Shown piece after piece: positions 26,551 through 35,834 of a stretch of DNA of 64,000 nt (its first letter is position 1; each line of letters opens with the position of its first letter). Origin of the DNA: Brachyspira alvinipulli ATCC 51933. Lineage in GTDB: Bacteria > Spirochaetota > Brachyspiria > Brachyspirales > Brachyspiraceae. A program made the position numbers and the translations under genes. The notes beneath the pieces are model-generated. The model was given only the letters and a program-made list of their open reading frames with translations. It was not told the origin of the DNA and did no database searches. Location of the stretch: NCBI RefSeq assembly GCF_000518245.1, contig NZ_KI912406.1, positions 166,080 through 230,079 of the forward strand, in the 5' to 3' direction.

Positions 26551-28212
26551 ATGAAAACTGACATAGAAATAGCACAAGAATGCAAATTAAAAAAATCTGA
26601 TGAAATTGCAAAAATGCTCAATCTTAGCGATGATGATTATGAGGTTTATGGTAAGTATAAGGCAAAAATAGAATTGTCTCTTTTGAATAAGCTAAAAGAT
26701 AAACCTAATGGTAAATTAGTTTTAGTAACAGCTATAACACCTACACCAGCAGGAGAGGGAAAATCAACAGTAACAATAGGGCTTACTCAGGGGCTAAATA
26801 AAATTGGTAAGAATGCAATAGCTGCTTTGAGAGAACCTTCTCTTGGTCCGGTATTTGGAATTAAAGGCGGAGCATGCGGAGGAGGATATGCACAAATAGT
26901 TCCTATGGAAGATATTAATTTGCATTTTAATGGGGACTTTCATGCTATAGGAAGTGCTCATAATTTGATATCTGCTTGTATTGATAATCATATTAAACAA
27001 GGCAATGAATTGAAAATAGATACAAATAAAATAATATTCAAAAGAGTTGTTGATATGAATGACAGGGCATTGCGTGATATTGTAATAGGGCTTGGAGGTA
27101 GTGAGAATGGAGTTACTAGGCAATCATCATTTCAAATAACAGTTGCATCTGAAATTATGGCTATACTTTGTTTATCTAATTCTTTGATGGATTTAAAAGA
27201 GAGAATAGGAAATATAGTATTTGCTTATGATGTTAATGATAATCCTTTAAAAGTTAAGGATTTAAAAGTTGAAGGTGCTGCTTGTGCTTTACTTAAAGAT
27301 GCAATAAAACCTAATTTGGTACAGACATTAGAAAATACTCCTGCTATAGTTCATGGAGGACCTTTTGCTAATATTGCACATGGATGCAATTCTGTACTTG
27401 CTACAAAATTAGCTTTAAAACTTTCTGATTATACTATTACAGAGGCTGGTTTTGCTGCTGATTTGGGTGCTGAAAAGTTTCTTGATATAAAATGCCGTGT
27501 TGCTGGATTGAAGCCTAACTGCATAGTATTAGTTGCTACTATAAGAGCATTAAAACATCATGGCGGAGCTTTAGAGCTTAATAAAGAAGATTTAGATGCT
27601 TTGAATAAAGGATTTGATAACTTGGATAAGCATATTGAAAACATGAAAAAATATAATGTTCCTGTTGTTGTTGCTATCAATAAATTCTCATCCGATACTG
27701 ATAAAGAAGTAGAATTAATAAAAAAACATTGTGAGGATATGGGCGTTGATATTTCATTATGCGAGGTTTGGGAGAAAGGAGGAGAAGGCGGAAAAGATTT
27801 GGCAGAAAAAGTTGTAAAAGCAGCTTCCAAAGAATCTAATTATAAACCTTTATATGAATTGGAAAAAACTATAAAAGAAAAAATAGAAATTATATGTAAA
27901 GAAATATATGGGGCAGGGGATATTAAGTTTTCTGCTAAGGCTAATAAGATGATGAAAAAAATAGAAAGTATAGGTTTTGGAAATCTTCCTATTTGTATGT
28001 CAAAAACTCAAAAATCTATATCCGATAATCCTGCTTTATTGAATGCTCCTAAGGGTTACACTCTTAATATTGATGAAATAAAACTTGCTTCAGGTGCTGG
28101 TTTTATAATTGCTATGGCTGGAGGTATAATAGATATGCCTGGGCTTCCTAAAATTCCTGCTGCATGCAATATCGATATAGATGAAAATGGAAAGATAAGC
28201 GGATTATTCTAA
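26551..28212 (+). CDS. fhs: Formate--tetrahydrofolate ligase
   Basis: Activates formate onto tetrahydrofolate with ATP, feeding one-carbon metabolism. The 553-aa protein has the family's P-loop TPAGEGKST (residues 65-73), [25 protein letters not shown] PGA and FTHFS signatures around 90-110, the HLTGD-equivalent LHFNGDFHA, and [11 protein letters not shown] set the start at 26551 because AAGGAG lies 5 nt upstream and the alternative upstream extension encodes an unrelated hydrophobic stretch. It is monocistronic, with a bidirectional terminator behind it. Confidence 0.95.
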   Translation: MKTDIEIAQECKLKKSDEIAKMLNLSDDDYEVYGKYKAKIELSLLNKLKDKPNGKLVLVTAITPTPAGEGKSTVTIGLTQGLNKIGKNAIAALREPSLGPVFGIKGGACGGGYAQIVPMEDINLHFNGDFHAIGSAHNLISACIDNHIKQGNELKIDTNKIIFKRVVDMNDRALRDIVIGLGGSENGVTRQSSFQITVASEIMAILCLSNSLMDLKERIGNIVFAYDVNDNPLKVKDLKVEGAACALLKDAIKPNLVQTLENTPAIVHGGPFANIAHGCNSVLATKLALKLSDYTITEAGFAADLGAEKFLDIKCRVAGLKPNCIVLVATIRALKHHGGALELNKEDLDALNKGFDNLDKHIENMKKYNVPVVVAINKFSSDTDKEVELIKKHCEDMGVDISLCEVWEKGGEGGKDLAEKVVKAASKESNYKPLYELEKTIKEKIEIICKEIYGAGDIKFSAKANKMMKKIESIGFGNLPICMSKTQKSISDNPALLNAPKGYTLNIDEIKLASGAGFIIAMAGGIIDMPGLPKIPAACNIDIDENGKISGLF

Positions 28213-28248
28213 TTAAATATTAATTTCTATAGAATATAAAAAATAAAA

Positions 28249-28282
28249 AAGAGCTATGAAAAAATCATAGCTCTTATTTTTT
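28249..28282. terminator. Bidirectional terminator between fhs and the exported repeat protein gene
   Basis: A perfect 11-bp stem (28249-28259 with 28265-28275), a 5-nt A loop and T-rich flanks on both strands. Confidence 0.9.
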
Positions 28283-28295
28283 GTATTAATTATTT

Positions 28296-31061
28296 TTATT
28301 CTGCAGCTGTAGTATCAGTTGTTTCTGTACCAACAGTATTATCGGTATGTATTGTTGTTTCTGTGTTATCAGCTGGTGCTGTTTCTTCTGTTGTCTCAGT
28401 ATTCTCAGTAGTTGCTGTTTCCTCTGTTGTCTCAGTATTCTCAGTAGTTGCTGTTTCCTCTGTTACTGCAGTATTATCAGTATTTTCTGTTTCTTTTTTA
28501 AGATTATCTATATCTTCTACAGTTATACTTAAATCCATTCTTCTTATAACGGTTTTGGCAGTTTCAGCATCAACGGCTTCTCCTAAAGAATCAACTAATG
28601 TTATTTCCGGATCTTCATTTTTATACTGTTTAATTTCAACTATATATCCTTCAGCATCTTTTGCTATTGTAGTTTTATTTCTTCCATCATTGTTTATGTC
28701 TATAGTAACACCATTAATTCTAACTTCATTAACTGTACTTCTTCCATCTACATAAGTTTTTGTAGTAGATGTGCTTCCGTCTGCCTCTGTTACAGTTGTT
28801 TCAGTATTTCCGGCAACATCTCTTGTTACTATTGTAATAGATCCATTCGGTTTAGCAGTAGTTGTTATGCTGCTTGAATCTGCTGCTACAACTTCAGTTA
28901 TAGTGCTTGAATCTCTATTAAGAGTTGTTGTCTCTCTTGAACCGTCTTGTCTTATTATTCTTTTTATTGTAGTACCATCAGGCATTTTTATTTCACTTAT
29001 AGTATCTTCAGCAACAGTGTCAGTTATCACTGTACCATCAACTTTTTTAGTTACTACAGTAAAAGAACCGTCATCATTATATGTTTTTGTTATAATGCTT
29101 CCGTCATCAGCTTTAACATTATATGAGAATGTTCCAGCTCCGGATGCTCCAGAATTTCTTTCTTCAACTCTTCCGTCCGGATAAACTATTTTTAAATTGC
29201 TTATACCATTAGTATCAACAGTAGTAGTTCCTATACTTCCGTCTATATAATTGGCTACTACAACATAGCTTCCATCAGGATTTTCTGTTTTTACTATAAC
29301 AGCACCATCAACACGTTTTGTTTCTGTTATAATATTTCCGGAATTATCCTCTGTTCTTTTTACTTCTGTACCATCCAAACTTCTAGTATAGAAGAATGCA
29401 CCATTATCATCTTTATAATTTGTGGTAATAGAACCGTCGGATCTTTCTACTACAAATGCTTTGTTGCTGTCCAATGTTTTTCTATTTATAAAAGAACCAT
29501 CAGGATATAAAGTATATTCAAAAGTATCACCAGAAGAAGTTTTTGTATTGATAGATTTTGAGTTATCTGTCATATATGTTTCTATTCTTCTGTCTCCATT
29601 TTCAAATAATATTTCTATTTCTCTTTTACCATAAGGATATATTGTATCAGAAACTTCATAATTATTTGAGTACATCTTTGTTCTTTCTACTTTTCCATTT
29701 TCATAAGTTATTCTTACGCCGTTATCATATAATGTTTCTCTTTCATAATCAAAATTTGGATATATATTTTCTGTTGTTATGCTTCCGTCATTATTAGTAT
29801 TTACTCTATGATTATTTGTAAACGGAATAAATTTAACAGATGTATCATTGCTTCTTATTAAGGATATAACTTTTTCTAGTGACTCTTTTTGATAGTAATC
29901 ATTTCCTACATTAGTTAAAAATATTTCATAAGCTATAGCAGCATTAGTTATTTCTCCAAGTGCTATAAATGTATGTCCCATATTTAAATATGCACTGTAA
30001 TATAAAGCCCAAGTATTATATAAATCAACGGAGGCTATATTAGTTTTTATTTCTACCATATTTCCGTTTGTATCCATAACATTAGTCATAATAACTATAT
30101 TTGTTACAATATAAGGGTTTTTATTTTCTTCTGTTACAACATAAGTAGATCCAGTAGTTGTAGAATTTGTATTCATAACTACATTATTTGAATCTCCAGT
30201 ATTCATTTCGTTTGTAACATTATCAGGAGGAAGAGAAGTTTCAGATACAGAAGGGTCTACAACTTCAAGATTAAAGTTTGTATTAGCTTCAAATATAACA
30301 GTAGTATTTGTAAATTCATATTCATTTGTGTAAGTATTTGTTATAATAACATTAGTAAATAAAGGCAGTTTTGTAAATGTATTGTCTAATGTATTTTTTA
30401 TAGTTTCATTTGACTGGTTTAAATTATTTATTGCATCGGATATTGCATTTGTATCGGATGATAAATTTGTTGACATTGTATTTGTATCGATAGGTGAAAT
30501 TAAATTTGTGCTTCCTAACTCATTTGTTCCTATAGATATATTTGTTATATTTTCATTTGAAGAAACAGCATTAACATCAAATGTGAATATAGTATTTGTT
30601 ACTACATTTTGAGAAACAGTATAATTTGTTAATACCTCATAATTCAATTTTGTTATATATGGAGAATGCAGACGTTCTATAGATCTATTATACCAAACTA
30701 AAGCATCTTCATAATTTTTTAATTGATAATATGAGTTCGCTATATTATTACAATATGAGTATGAATCATTTATATCAAAGGCTAATTTATAGTAATTGAT
30801 TGCATTTTCATATTGTTTATCCTGAAAATAACATGCTCCTATATAATAATAAAGCATATCATTTGTAGATAATGGTCTTTTTTCTAAATATAGTAAAAAT
30901 GCTTCTCTTGCAAAATTATATTTTTTTTGGAAGAAAAGTTTTTCAGCATTATAAAATTCTTTGTCTATATTTCTCTCATCATTAGGTGCGGCATTCTGTC
31001 CAAGTAATGATAATGATACTGCTAAAATAGCTGCTAAAGATATTATAAGAAATTTTTTCAT
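28296..31061 (-). CDS. Large exported TPR protein with Asn/Thr-rich region and DGS/DGT beta repeats
   Basis: A 921-aa protein with an N-terminal signal peptide (MKKFLIISLAAILAVSLSLLG). Residues ~35-165 form about four TPR motifs (YYYIGACYFQDKQYENAINYY and similar). Residues ~165-345 are very rich in Thr, Asn and Ser, probably an extended linker. Another helical TPR-like stretch lies at ~350-415. From ~425 to ~800 there are many short repeats built around DGS/DGT/DGR turns with Thr-rich strands, reminiscent of YD- or MORN-type beta repeats. The C-terminus is an acidic Thr/Glu tail with a 12-residue tandem repeat. It is likely periplasmic or surface exposed. AAAAGGA precedes the start. Function unknown. 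Confidence 0.85.
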   Translation of the reverse strand: MKKFLIISLAAILAVSLSLLGQNAAPNDERNIDKEFYNAEKLFFQKKYNFAREAFLLYLEKRPLSTNDMLYYYIGACYFQDKQYENAINYYKLAFDINDSYSYCNNIANSYYQLKNYEDALVWYNRSIERLHSPYITKLNYEVLTNYTVSQNVVTNTIFTFDVNAVSSNENITNISIGTNELGSTNLISPIDTNTMSTNLSSDTNAISDAINNLNQSNETIKNTLDNTFTKLPLFTNVIITNTYTNEYEFTNTTVIFEANTNFNLEVVDPSVSETSLPPDNVTNEMNTGDSNNVVMNTNSTTTGSTYVVTEENKNPYIVTNIVIMTNVMDTNGNMVEIKTNIASVDLYNTWALYYSAYLNMGHTFIALGEITNAAIAYEIFLTNVGNDYYQKESLEKVISLIRSNDTSVKFIPFTNNHRVNTNNDGSITTENIYPNFDYERETLYDNGVRITYENGKVERTKMYSNNYEVSDTIYPYGKREIEILFENGDRRIETYMTDNSKSINTKTSSGDTFEYTLYPDGSFINRKTLDSNKAFVVERSDGSITTNYKDDNGAFFYTRSLDGTEVKRTEDNSGNIITETKRVDGAVIVKTENPDGSYVVVANYIDGSIGTTTVDTNGISNLKIVYPDGRVEERNSGASGAGTFSYNVKADDGSIITKTYNDDGSFTVVTKKVDGTVITDTVAEDTISEIKMPDGTTIKRIIRQDGSRETTTLNRDSSTITEVVAADSSSITTTAKPNGSITIVTRDVAGNTETTVTEADGSTSTTKTYVDGRSTVNEVRINGVTIDINNDGRNKTTIAKDAEGYIVEIKQYKNEDPEITLVDSLGEAVDAETAKTVIRRMDLSITVEDIDNLKKETENTDNTAVTEETATTENTETTEETATTENTETTEETAPADNTETTIHTDNTVGTETTDTTAAE
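28387..28458 (-). repeat. 36-bp minisatellite (two perfect copies plus a degenerate third) in the C-terminal tail
   Basis: Two identical 36-bp units (28387-28422 and 28423-28458) encode a 12-residue Glu/Thr-rich repeat; a third, diverged unit follows to about 28494. The repeat length is a multiple of three, so slippage would change tail length without breaking the frame. Confidence 0.9.
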
Positions 31062-31107
31062 AATAATACGATCCTTTTTATAAATTTAAGGACAATATTT
31101 AAAACTA

Positions 31108-31530
31108 TTAATTTTTTATATAGTCAAAATAATGATTAAATAGTGAATAAAGTATATATTCGCTATATCCTCTCACTTTTTTGTTTTTATCTAAAACATC
31201 ATTTAAAAATTCAAATGTTTTTTCGTCAGGATTTTCTATATAATATAATCTTTCTTTAGATAAAGATACACTGTCATTTTTTAACATTTTTATAAGAGAA
31301 AGTTCTTTTAATCTGTCCTTTTTATCTTCTCTGCTAGAATAATATGAAAAAAGTCTTTTTACAAGATTTTCAAATACTATTTTATTATACATAACAGCAC
31401 GTCTCACATCTGTATCTATACTGCCGTCATAATTACTTATTTCACTGTCAAATATTGCAATTGATATAGCTGATCTTATGTCAGCAAATACCGCTTTTTC
31501 TTCTTTTAATTTAAATTTTTTATTAGACAT
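31108..31530 (-). CDS. Hypothetical protein, 140 aa
   Basis: A small charged, largely helical cytoplasmic protein with no motif I recognise (features: SAISIAIFDSEISNYDG, then a Lys/Glu-rich helix and an aromatic C-terminus YSLFNHYFDYI). It ends about 46 bp upstream of the large exported repeat protein gene, in the same direction, and may be cotranscribed with it. The nearest ribosome-site-like sequence (AAAGGTG) is about 15 nt before the ATG, rather far, so the start is uncertain. Confidence 0.6.
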   Translation of the reverse strand: MSNKKFKLKEEKAVFADIRSAISIAIFDSEISNYDGSIDTDVRRAVMYNKIVFENLVKRLFSYYSSREDKKDRLKELSLIKMLKNDSVSLSKERLYYIENPDEKTFEFLNDVLDKNKKVRGYSEYILYSLFNHYFDYIKN

Positions 31531-31642
31531 AATATTAGAAAATATTCACCTTTATTTAAAATATAATACTTATGTTATATCGGAAATATTAAAAATTTTA
31601 TTAAATAAAATTATTTTTATGCATTATTTGAAATTTAGAGAT

Positions 31643-31678
31643 AAAAAAACCCCTCTCATAATTATTTATGAGAGGGGT
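31643..31678 (-). terminator. Intrinsic terminator of cstA
   Basis: A perfect 13-bp stem (31649-31661 with 31666-31678), a 4-nt loop and a seven-T run on the minus strand (A run at 31643-31649), just beyond the cstA stop codon. Confidence 0.93.
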
Positions 31679-31697
31679 AAATATTTATATTTAAATA

Positions 31698-33368
31698 TTA
31701 TTTGTTTTTTATAGGATCATTAGGATTTGAAGCAGTTTCTCTGTTTTTTAATCCTTTAGCCCATTGACCAGTTATGAATAATTCTATAACAGCTAATATA
31801 ATCATAACTGCAGCAATTCCAGCTAATACATAACCATCAAAAGTAGCTTTAGCAATATTAGTATAAACAACTAAACCTAAAGCAGAAAGAGTAACTATGA
31901 ACATAAATGTTAAAGGTATAACATTTTCCCAAGAAGTTCTTCCTTGACGGTTTTTTATCCAAGCAGCAACTGCTAATAATGATAAACCAGCTAATAATTG
32001 GTTAGCACTACCAAATATAGGCCAAATTCTAGTATAACCGTAAAGAGTAAATCCTAAAGATACAAGAACTGTTATACCAGTAGCTATATAAGGGTTAGTT
32101 AAGAAAGTTTTATGAACTCTTCCATCAGCAGAAGTATATTCACCTAATTCCTGTATTAAATATCTTCCTATACGAGTAGCACTGTCTAATGAAGTTAAAG
32201 CAAAAGAAGCAAATGCTAAAGTAACGAAAGTTTTACCCATACTTAATGGTACTCCGAAAGAAGTCATGAAAGTAGCAACACCAGTAGCAAATCTAGCAGC
32301 AGGTGTACCTTCACCATTACCAGCAACAGCAGAAACACTCATTAAAGCAACTATAGCAACTATACCTTCTATAAGCATAGCACCATATCCTACCAATTTA
32401 GCATCTTTTTCACTGTTAAGCTGTTTAGCACTTGTACCAGAGCTAACAAGAGCATGGAAACCAGATATAGCTCCGCAAGCAACAGTAATGAAAAGTATTG
32501 GGAATAAGTAGTTTCCAGCACTAGGCATAAAGCTAGTAAATGCAGGAGTCTGTATAGCAGGTCTCATTATTACTAAACCTACAACACCACCTACTACCAT
32601 AGCATAAAGTAAGAATGAAGATAAGTAGTCTCTAGGTTGTAATAATATCCAAACAGGCATTAAAGAAGCTAATATTATATAAATAATTAATATTATTTGC
32701 CAATGTACTTTTTGTAAAGCTAAGAATGGGAATTTATCGGATATAAAAATAATACTTGCTAATAATACAACACCTATTATTGTAGAAACAGCAACAGAAG
32801 CACCTCTTCTGTACACTAAAAATCCGAATAATAAAGCCAAAGCAATAAATAACATACTTGCAGTACCAGCTGCAGCAGATTCTCTAGCATTATCAACGTT
32901 TACAGCAAAAGTACCAGCAGTAATGTCCAAGAATGCAGCTACTACTAAACAAATAGTAATAAATGCATAAAGTGTGAACATTATTTTACCTTTTTGGCTA
33001 ACATTATGTCTTATAACTTCTCCAATAGATTTACCTTCATGTCTTAAAGAAGCAACTAATGAACCGTAATCATGTACTCCGCCAAAAAATACACAGCCAA
33101 ATATAATCCATAAATATACAGGAAGCCATCCAAACATTGTAGCAATGATAGGACCAGTTATAGGCCCAGCTCCAGCTATTGAGGAGAAATGGTGTCCTAA
33201 TAATACTTTAGCATCTGTTGGTACATAATCCCTACCATCATTTATAGTATGGGCAGGTGTTTTTTTACCAGGGTCAATACCCCATTTTTTTGCTAAATAT
33301 GAACCATAAGTTATGTAAGCTACGAAAAATATGACCATACCTAACAATAGAAGAATGAAAGCATTCAT
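31698..33368 (-). CDS. cstA: Carbon starvation protein CstA (peptide/pyruvate transporter)
   Basis: Inner-membrane transporter, 556 aa, with the usual ~16 spans. Family landmarks are the N-terminal KTPAHTINDGRDYVPT segment, HHFSSIAGAGPITGP, GVHDYGSL, GAISGFHALVSSGTSAKQL and a LDSATRIGRYLIQE motif. CstA proteins are known to import peptides and, in some species, pyruvate; which applies here is unknown. AAGGAG lies close before the ATG. It is the second gene of a leftward operon with a 174-aa protein upstream, driven by a consensus promoter at 33948-33975 and closed by a strong terminator. Confidence 0.95.
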   Translation of the reverse strand: MNAFILLLLGMVIFFVAYITYGSYLAKKWGIDPGKKTPAHTINDGRDYVPTDAKVLLGHHFSSIAGAGPITGPIIATMFGWLPVYLWIIFGCVFFGGVHDYGSLVASLRHEGKSIGEVIRHNVSQKGKIMFTLYAFITICLVVAAFLDITAGTFAVNVDNARESAAAGTASMLFIALALLFGFLVYRRGASVAVSTIIGVVLLASIIFISDKFPFLALQKVHWQIILIIYIILASLMPVWILLQPRDYLSSFLLYAMVVGGVVGLVIMRPAIQTPAFTSFMPSAGNYLFPILFITVACGAISGFHALVSSGTSAKQLNSEKDAKLVGYGAMLIEGIVAIVALMSVSAVAGNGEGTPAARFATGVATFMTSFGVPLSMGKTFVTLAFASFALTSLDSATRIGRYLIQELGEYTSADGRVHKTFLTNPYIATGITVLVSLGFTLYGYTRIWPIFGSANQLLAGLSLLAVAAWIKNRQGRTSWENVIPLTFMFIVTLSALGLVVYTNIAKATFDGYVLAGIAAVMIILAVIELFITGQWAKGLKNRETASNPNDPIKNK

Positions 33369-33402
33369 TATATATCTCCTTATATTATTTTTTTATAACC
33401 TC

Positions 33403-33927
33403 CTAAAAATCCGAAAGAAGAAGTTTTAATTCCTTCTTACGCATTTTAGGTAAGTAAACATTTTTATCAGTCATAGACACTATGGCATATTGTGTTTCTG
33501 ACCATCCATGAAACAATAACTTATAATTAACTTTGTAAAAAAATTTTCTTGTCATTTTTTCCCATTCTTTATCTAATGGACTTTCTGTTACTATTATTCC
33601 AGTAATTACACTTCTCTTATGAAATTTATTTGGATTTGATAGTATAGGAGTTAACCTTATAAGCATTTCTTGAAAGTTCTCTATATCCTCTTTTTTTAAT
33701 TCCTTAATAAATCTTAAAAGCATGTGTTCAAATACTGAATAACCTTCATAAACAGTTGATTTTGTGATAAATGACTTGAAAAAATCATTTCTATGGAAAG
33801 CATATAGATCAAAATATTCATCTTCTTTACTTATTTCATAGTCTAAATCAAAATGTCTCATAAGCTTTTCTGAAATATTAAATATGTATTTTTTTACATT
33901 TTCATTATCTATGTGAAGTTTTGCCAT
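33403..33927 (-). CDS. Hypothetical protein, 174 aa, cotranscribed with cstA
   Basis: A soluble protein of mixed charge with no signal or membrane segment. Two parts are visible: an N-terminal half with KLMRHFDLDYEIS and YEGYSVFEHMLLRFI, and a C-terminal beta-rich half (ITGIIVTESPL, then FHGWSETQYAIVSM). I recognise no family. It has a GGAGA ribosome site, lies 34 bp before cstA, and is the first gene behind a consensus promoter, so it is expressed with the transporter. A regulatory or accessory role is possible but unsupported. Confidence 0.65.
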   Translation of the reverse strand: MAKLHIDNENVKKYIFNISEKLMRHFDLDYEISKEDEYFDLYAFHRNDFFKSFITKSTVYEGYSVFEHMLLRFIKELKKEDIENFQEMLIRLTPILSNPNKFHKRSVITGIIVTESPLDKEWEKMTRKFFYKVNYKLLFHGWSETQYAIVSMTDKNVYLPKMRKKELKLLLSDF

Positions 33928-33947
33928 TTTTATTCTCCATGCTATAT

Positions 33948-33975
33948 ATTATATATAGAATTTTTTCATTGTCAA
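33948..33975 (-). promoter_or_regulatory. Consensus sigma70 promoter of the cstA operon
   Basis: On the minus strand TTGACA (33975-33970), a 16-bp spacer and TATAAT (33953-33948), about 21 bp upstream of the ATG of the first gene. The leader is therefore very short. Confidence 0.8.
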
Positions 33976-34125
33976 GTTTTTATACATATTAAATAGTAAT
34001 GATTATTATATGCTAATAAATTTATATTGGTTTTATTATACATTTTAGATATAAAAGTTGTTATTAAAATTATTATGGCAAAAAATTATTTTATTTGCAT
34101 ACTAAATAAATTTTATTAATTTATT

Positions 34126-34725
34126 TTAGCTGTTTTGTATGTATATATTAGATAAAATATCTTTCATTTTTTTCATAGCTAAAGCTCTATGACTCATAGA
34201 ATTTTTTTCTTCTAAACTCATTTCAGCATAAGTAATACTATATCCATCGGGTTGGAATATTGGATCATATCCAAAACCATCAAAACCTCTGGGATTTTCT
34301 ATTATTTTTCCATTAACTCTACCTTCAACTGCTATATAGTAATTATCATCTAATATGCATACAGCAGAAGTTATAAAATAGGCACTTCTATCTTTTTTGT
34401 CTTTTAATTCATCTATAAGCATTTGCATTTTTTCTTTGTAGCCTAAATTTTCACCACCATATCTTGCAGAGTATATTCCAGGATTTCCATTAAGGGCATT
34501 TACACATAGTCCTGAGTCATCAGCTAATGAAGGCAATTTTGTATGATTATATACAGTTCTTGCTTTTATAAGAGAGTTTTCAATGAATGTTTTTCCATCT
34601 TCTATTATTTCTCCTATATCTGAAGGCATAGGCAATATATCTTTTATAGCACTTCCTTTGAATAATTCTTCTATTTCTTTTAATTTATGTTTATTGGATG
34701 TTGCTATCACTAATTTTTCAAGCAT
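34126..34725 (-). CDS. rdgB: XTP/dITP diphosphatase (RdgB/HAM1 family)
   Basis: Hydrolyses non-canonical purine triphosphates (XTP, dITP, ITP) to monophosphates, keeping them out of DNA and RNA. At 199 aa it has the family length and motifs: ATSNKHKLKEIEEL at the N-terminus, PSLADDSGLCV with the catalytic Asp pair, YSARYGG, GFGYDPIF and MSHRALA at the C-terminus. AAAAGGA precedes the start. The stop codon of the upstream GyrI-like gene is only 1 bp away, so the two are cotranscribed. Confidence 0.93.
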   Translation of the reverse strand: MLEKLVIATSNKHKLKEIEELFKGSAIKDILPMPSDIGEIIEDGKTFIENSLIKARTVYNHTKLPSLADDSGLCVNALNGNPGIYSARYGGENLGYKEKMQMLIDELKDKKDRSAYFITSAVCILDDNYYIAVEGRVNGKIIENPRGFDGFGYDPIFQPDGYSITYAEMSLEEKNSMSHRALAMKKMKDILSNIYIQNS

Positions 34726-34726
34726 A

Positions 34727-35200
34727 TCAATTTCCTTTTATATTAAAAAATAGATAAAAATCTTTTGAGTTAGGTATATAATATTCCATAACATTTCCAA
34801 TAATAGTATATCTATTTTTAGGTGCATAGTTTTCTACAATGTCTGTAAAAACTTTGCTATAGTTCTCTATATTGCATTTTACCTTAATAAACTTTCCTCC
34901 TTTAATTTTCCATTTAGTCCATCCATTAGGTGGTGTAGAATTTTCTTTTACTTCAACACCTGCCATGTATTTTCCAATTTCGCCCCAAGGAGCAAAAGTT
35001 TCATCTATATCATTCATTATACCCCATATTCCAGCCAAATTATTATTTTCATCTATTTTTACTAAATCAATTATTTCTTTAATATTTTTATTAAAATTTT
35101 GCCATAATGGAAGAACCCACTCAGAATGTTTTTCACTTTCACCGGAATTTACCTTTCCAATTACTTCAAAATCTCCTTTTTCAACTATTTCTATACTCAT
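34727..35200 (-). CDS. GyrI-like / AraC effector-binding domain protein
   Basis: A 157-aa stand-alone small-molecule-binding domain of the GyrI/Rob C-terminal type (SHS2-like fold). Signature features are the opening FEVIGKV strand, LPLWQNF, LAGIWGI, YMAGVEV and the Pro-x-GWTKW motif of the ligand pocket. There is no helix-turn-helix region, so it is not a transcription factor by itself. Such proteins bind or hydrolyse lipophilic compounds or bind gyrase in other bacteria. It is immediately upstream of rdgB. Confidence 0.75.
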   Translation of the reverse strand: MSIEIVEKGDFEVIGKVNSGESEKHSEWVLPLWQNFNKNIKEIIDLVKIDENNNLAGIWGIMNDIDETFAPWGEIGKYMAGVEVKENSTPPNGWTKWKIKGGKFIKVKCNIENYSKVFTDIVENYAPKNRYTIIGNVMEYYIPNSKDFYLFFNIKGN

Positions 35201-35288
35201 AAAGATTTACTCCAAATTATTTTATAATAAATAATAATATACTGAAAATAAGTCAAATTATCAAAAATTATGATATTATAAATTTTAT

Positions 35289-35810
35289 TTAATCATATAT
35301 CATATTATTTATATATGATTTTAGATAATAGAACATATTAATCTTTTTATATTCTATTGTTATACTTGTTTGAGGTTTGAATGTTTTATCTAATTCAAAA
35401 ATTTTGTTATCTATCATAATATTATGATTTGCAGATGTACCTACAAATAGATGTAAATTGTTAATTATAGTATTGATATTATTTATTTCCATATAATCAT
35501 CAGTAACAACAAAATTTTCATCTTTTTTAGGCTCTGGAATACCGGCACCATAAGAAACAAATCTTGTTTTTTCTAAAACAATATTATTATTTTTATCTAA
35601 TATATAATAATCTCTAACTTTACTTTGATTTACAGAATGAATATAAGAAATTATAAATTCTTGTTTATTCATTTTTAATATCATACTAGTTTTATTATCT
35701 TTTGTACTGTACAGTAAAAGCCTTTGAAATATTGGCAGAAAAAATAAAACAATAATTATGATAATTACAATTAAAAATTTAACAATTTTTTTCAAGATTA
35801 TTTTATTCAT
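35289..35810 (-). CDS. DUF1850 membrane-anchored protein (TAXI-TRAP partner)
   Basis: A 173-aa protein with an N-terminal membrane anchor (residues ~10-32) and an extracytoplasmic beta domain containing FIISYIHSVNQSKVRDYYI, a trace of an aromatic strand, and FVSYGAGIPEP. This is the pattern of DUF1850 proteins, which are commonly encoded with TAXI-type solute receptors and fused TRAP permeases. It lies 24 bp downstream of a TAXI receptor gene here, supporting the call. The usual large TRAP permease gene does not follow; next is a GyrI-like gene. Confidence 0.75.
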   Translation of the reverse strand: MNKIILKKIVKFLIVIIIIIVLFFLPIFQRLLLYSTKDNKTSMILKMNKQEFIISYIHSVNQSKVRDYYILDKNNNIVLEKTRFVSYGAGIPEPKKDENFVVTDDYMEINNINTIINNLHLFVGTSANHNIMIDNKIFELDKTFKPQTSITIEYKKINMFYYLKSYINNMIYD

Positions 35811-35834
35811 AATAGTTTAAGTCTTTAATAAATA

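Noticed and set aside
28363..29184. Long plus-strand frames (130 and 137 aa) opposite the exported repeat protein
   Set aside because: They mirror the Thr/Ser/Val-rich repeats of the real minus-strand gene, have no ribosome site and read as repetitive Val/Ser hydrophobic sequence; the minus-strand gene has a signal peptide and TPRs.
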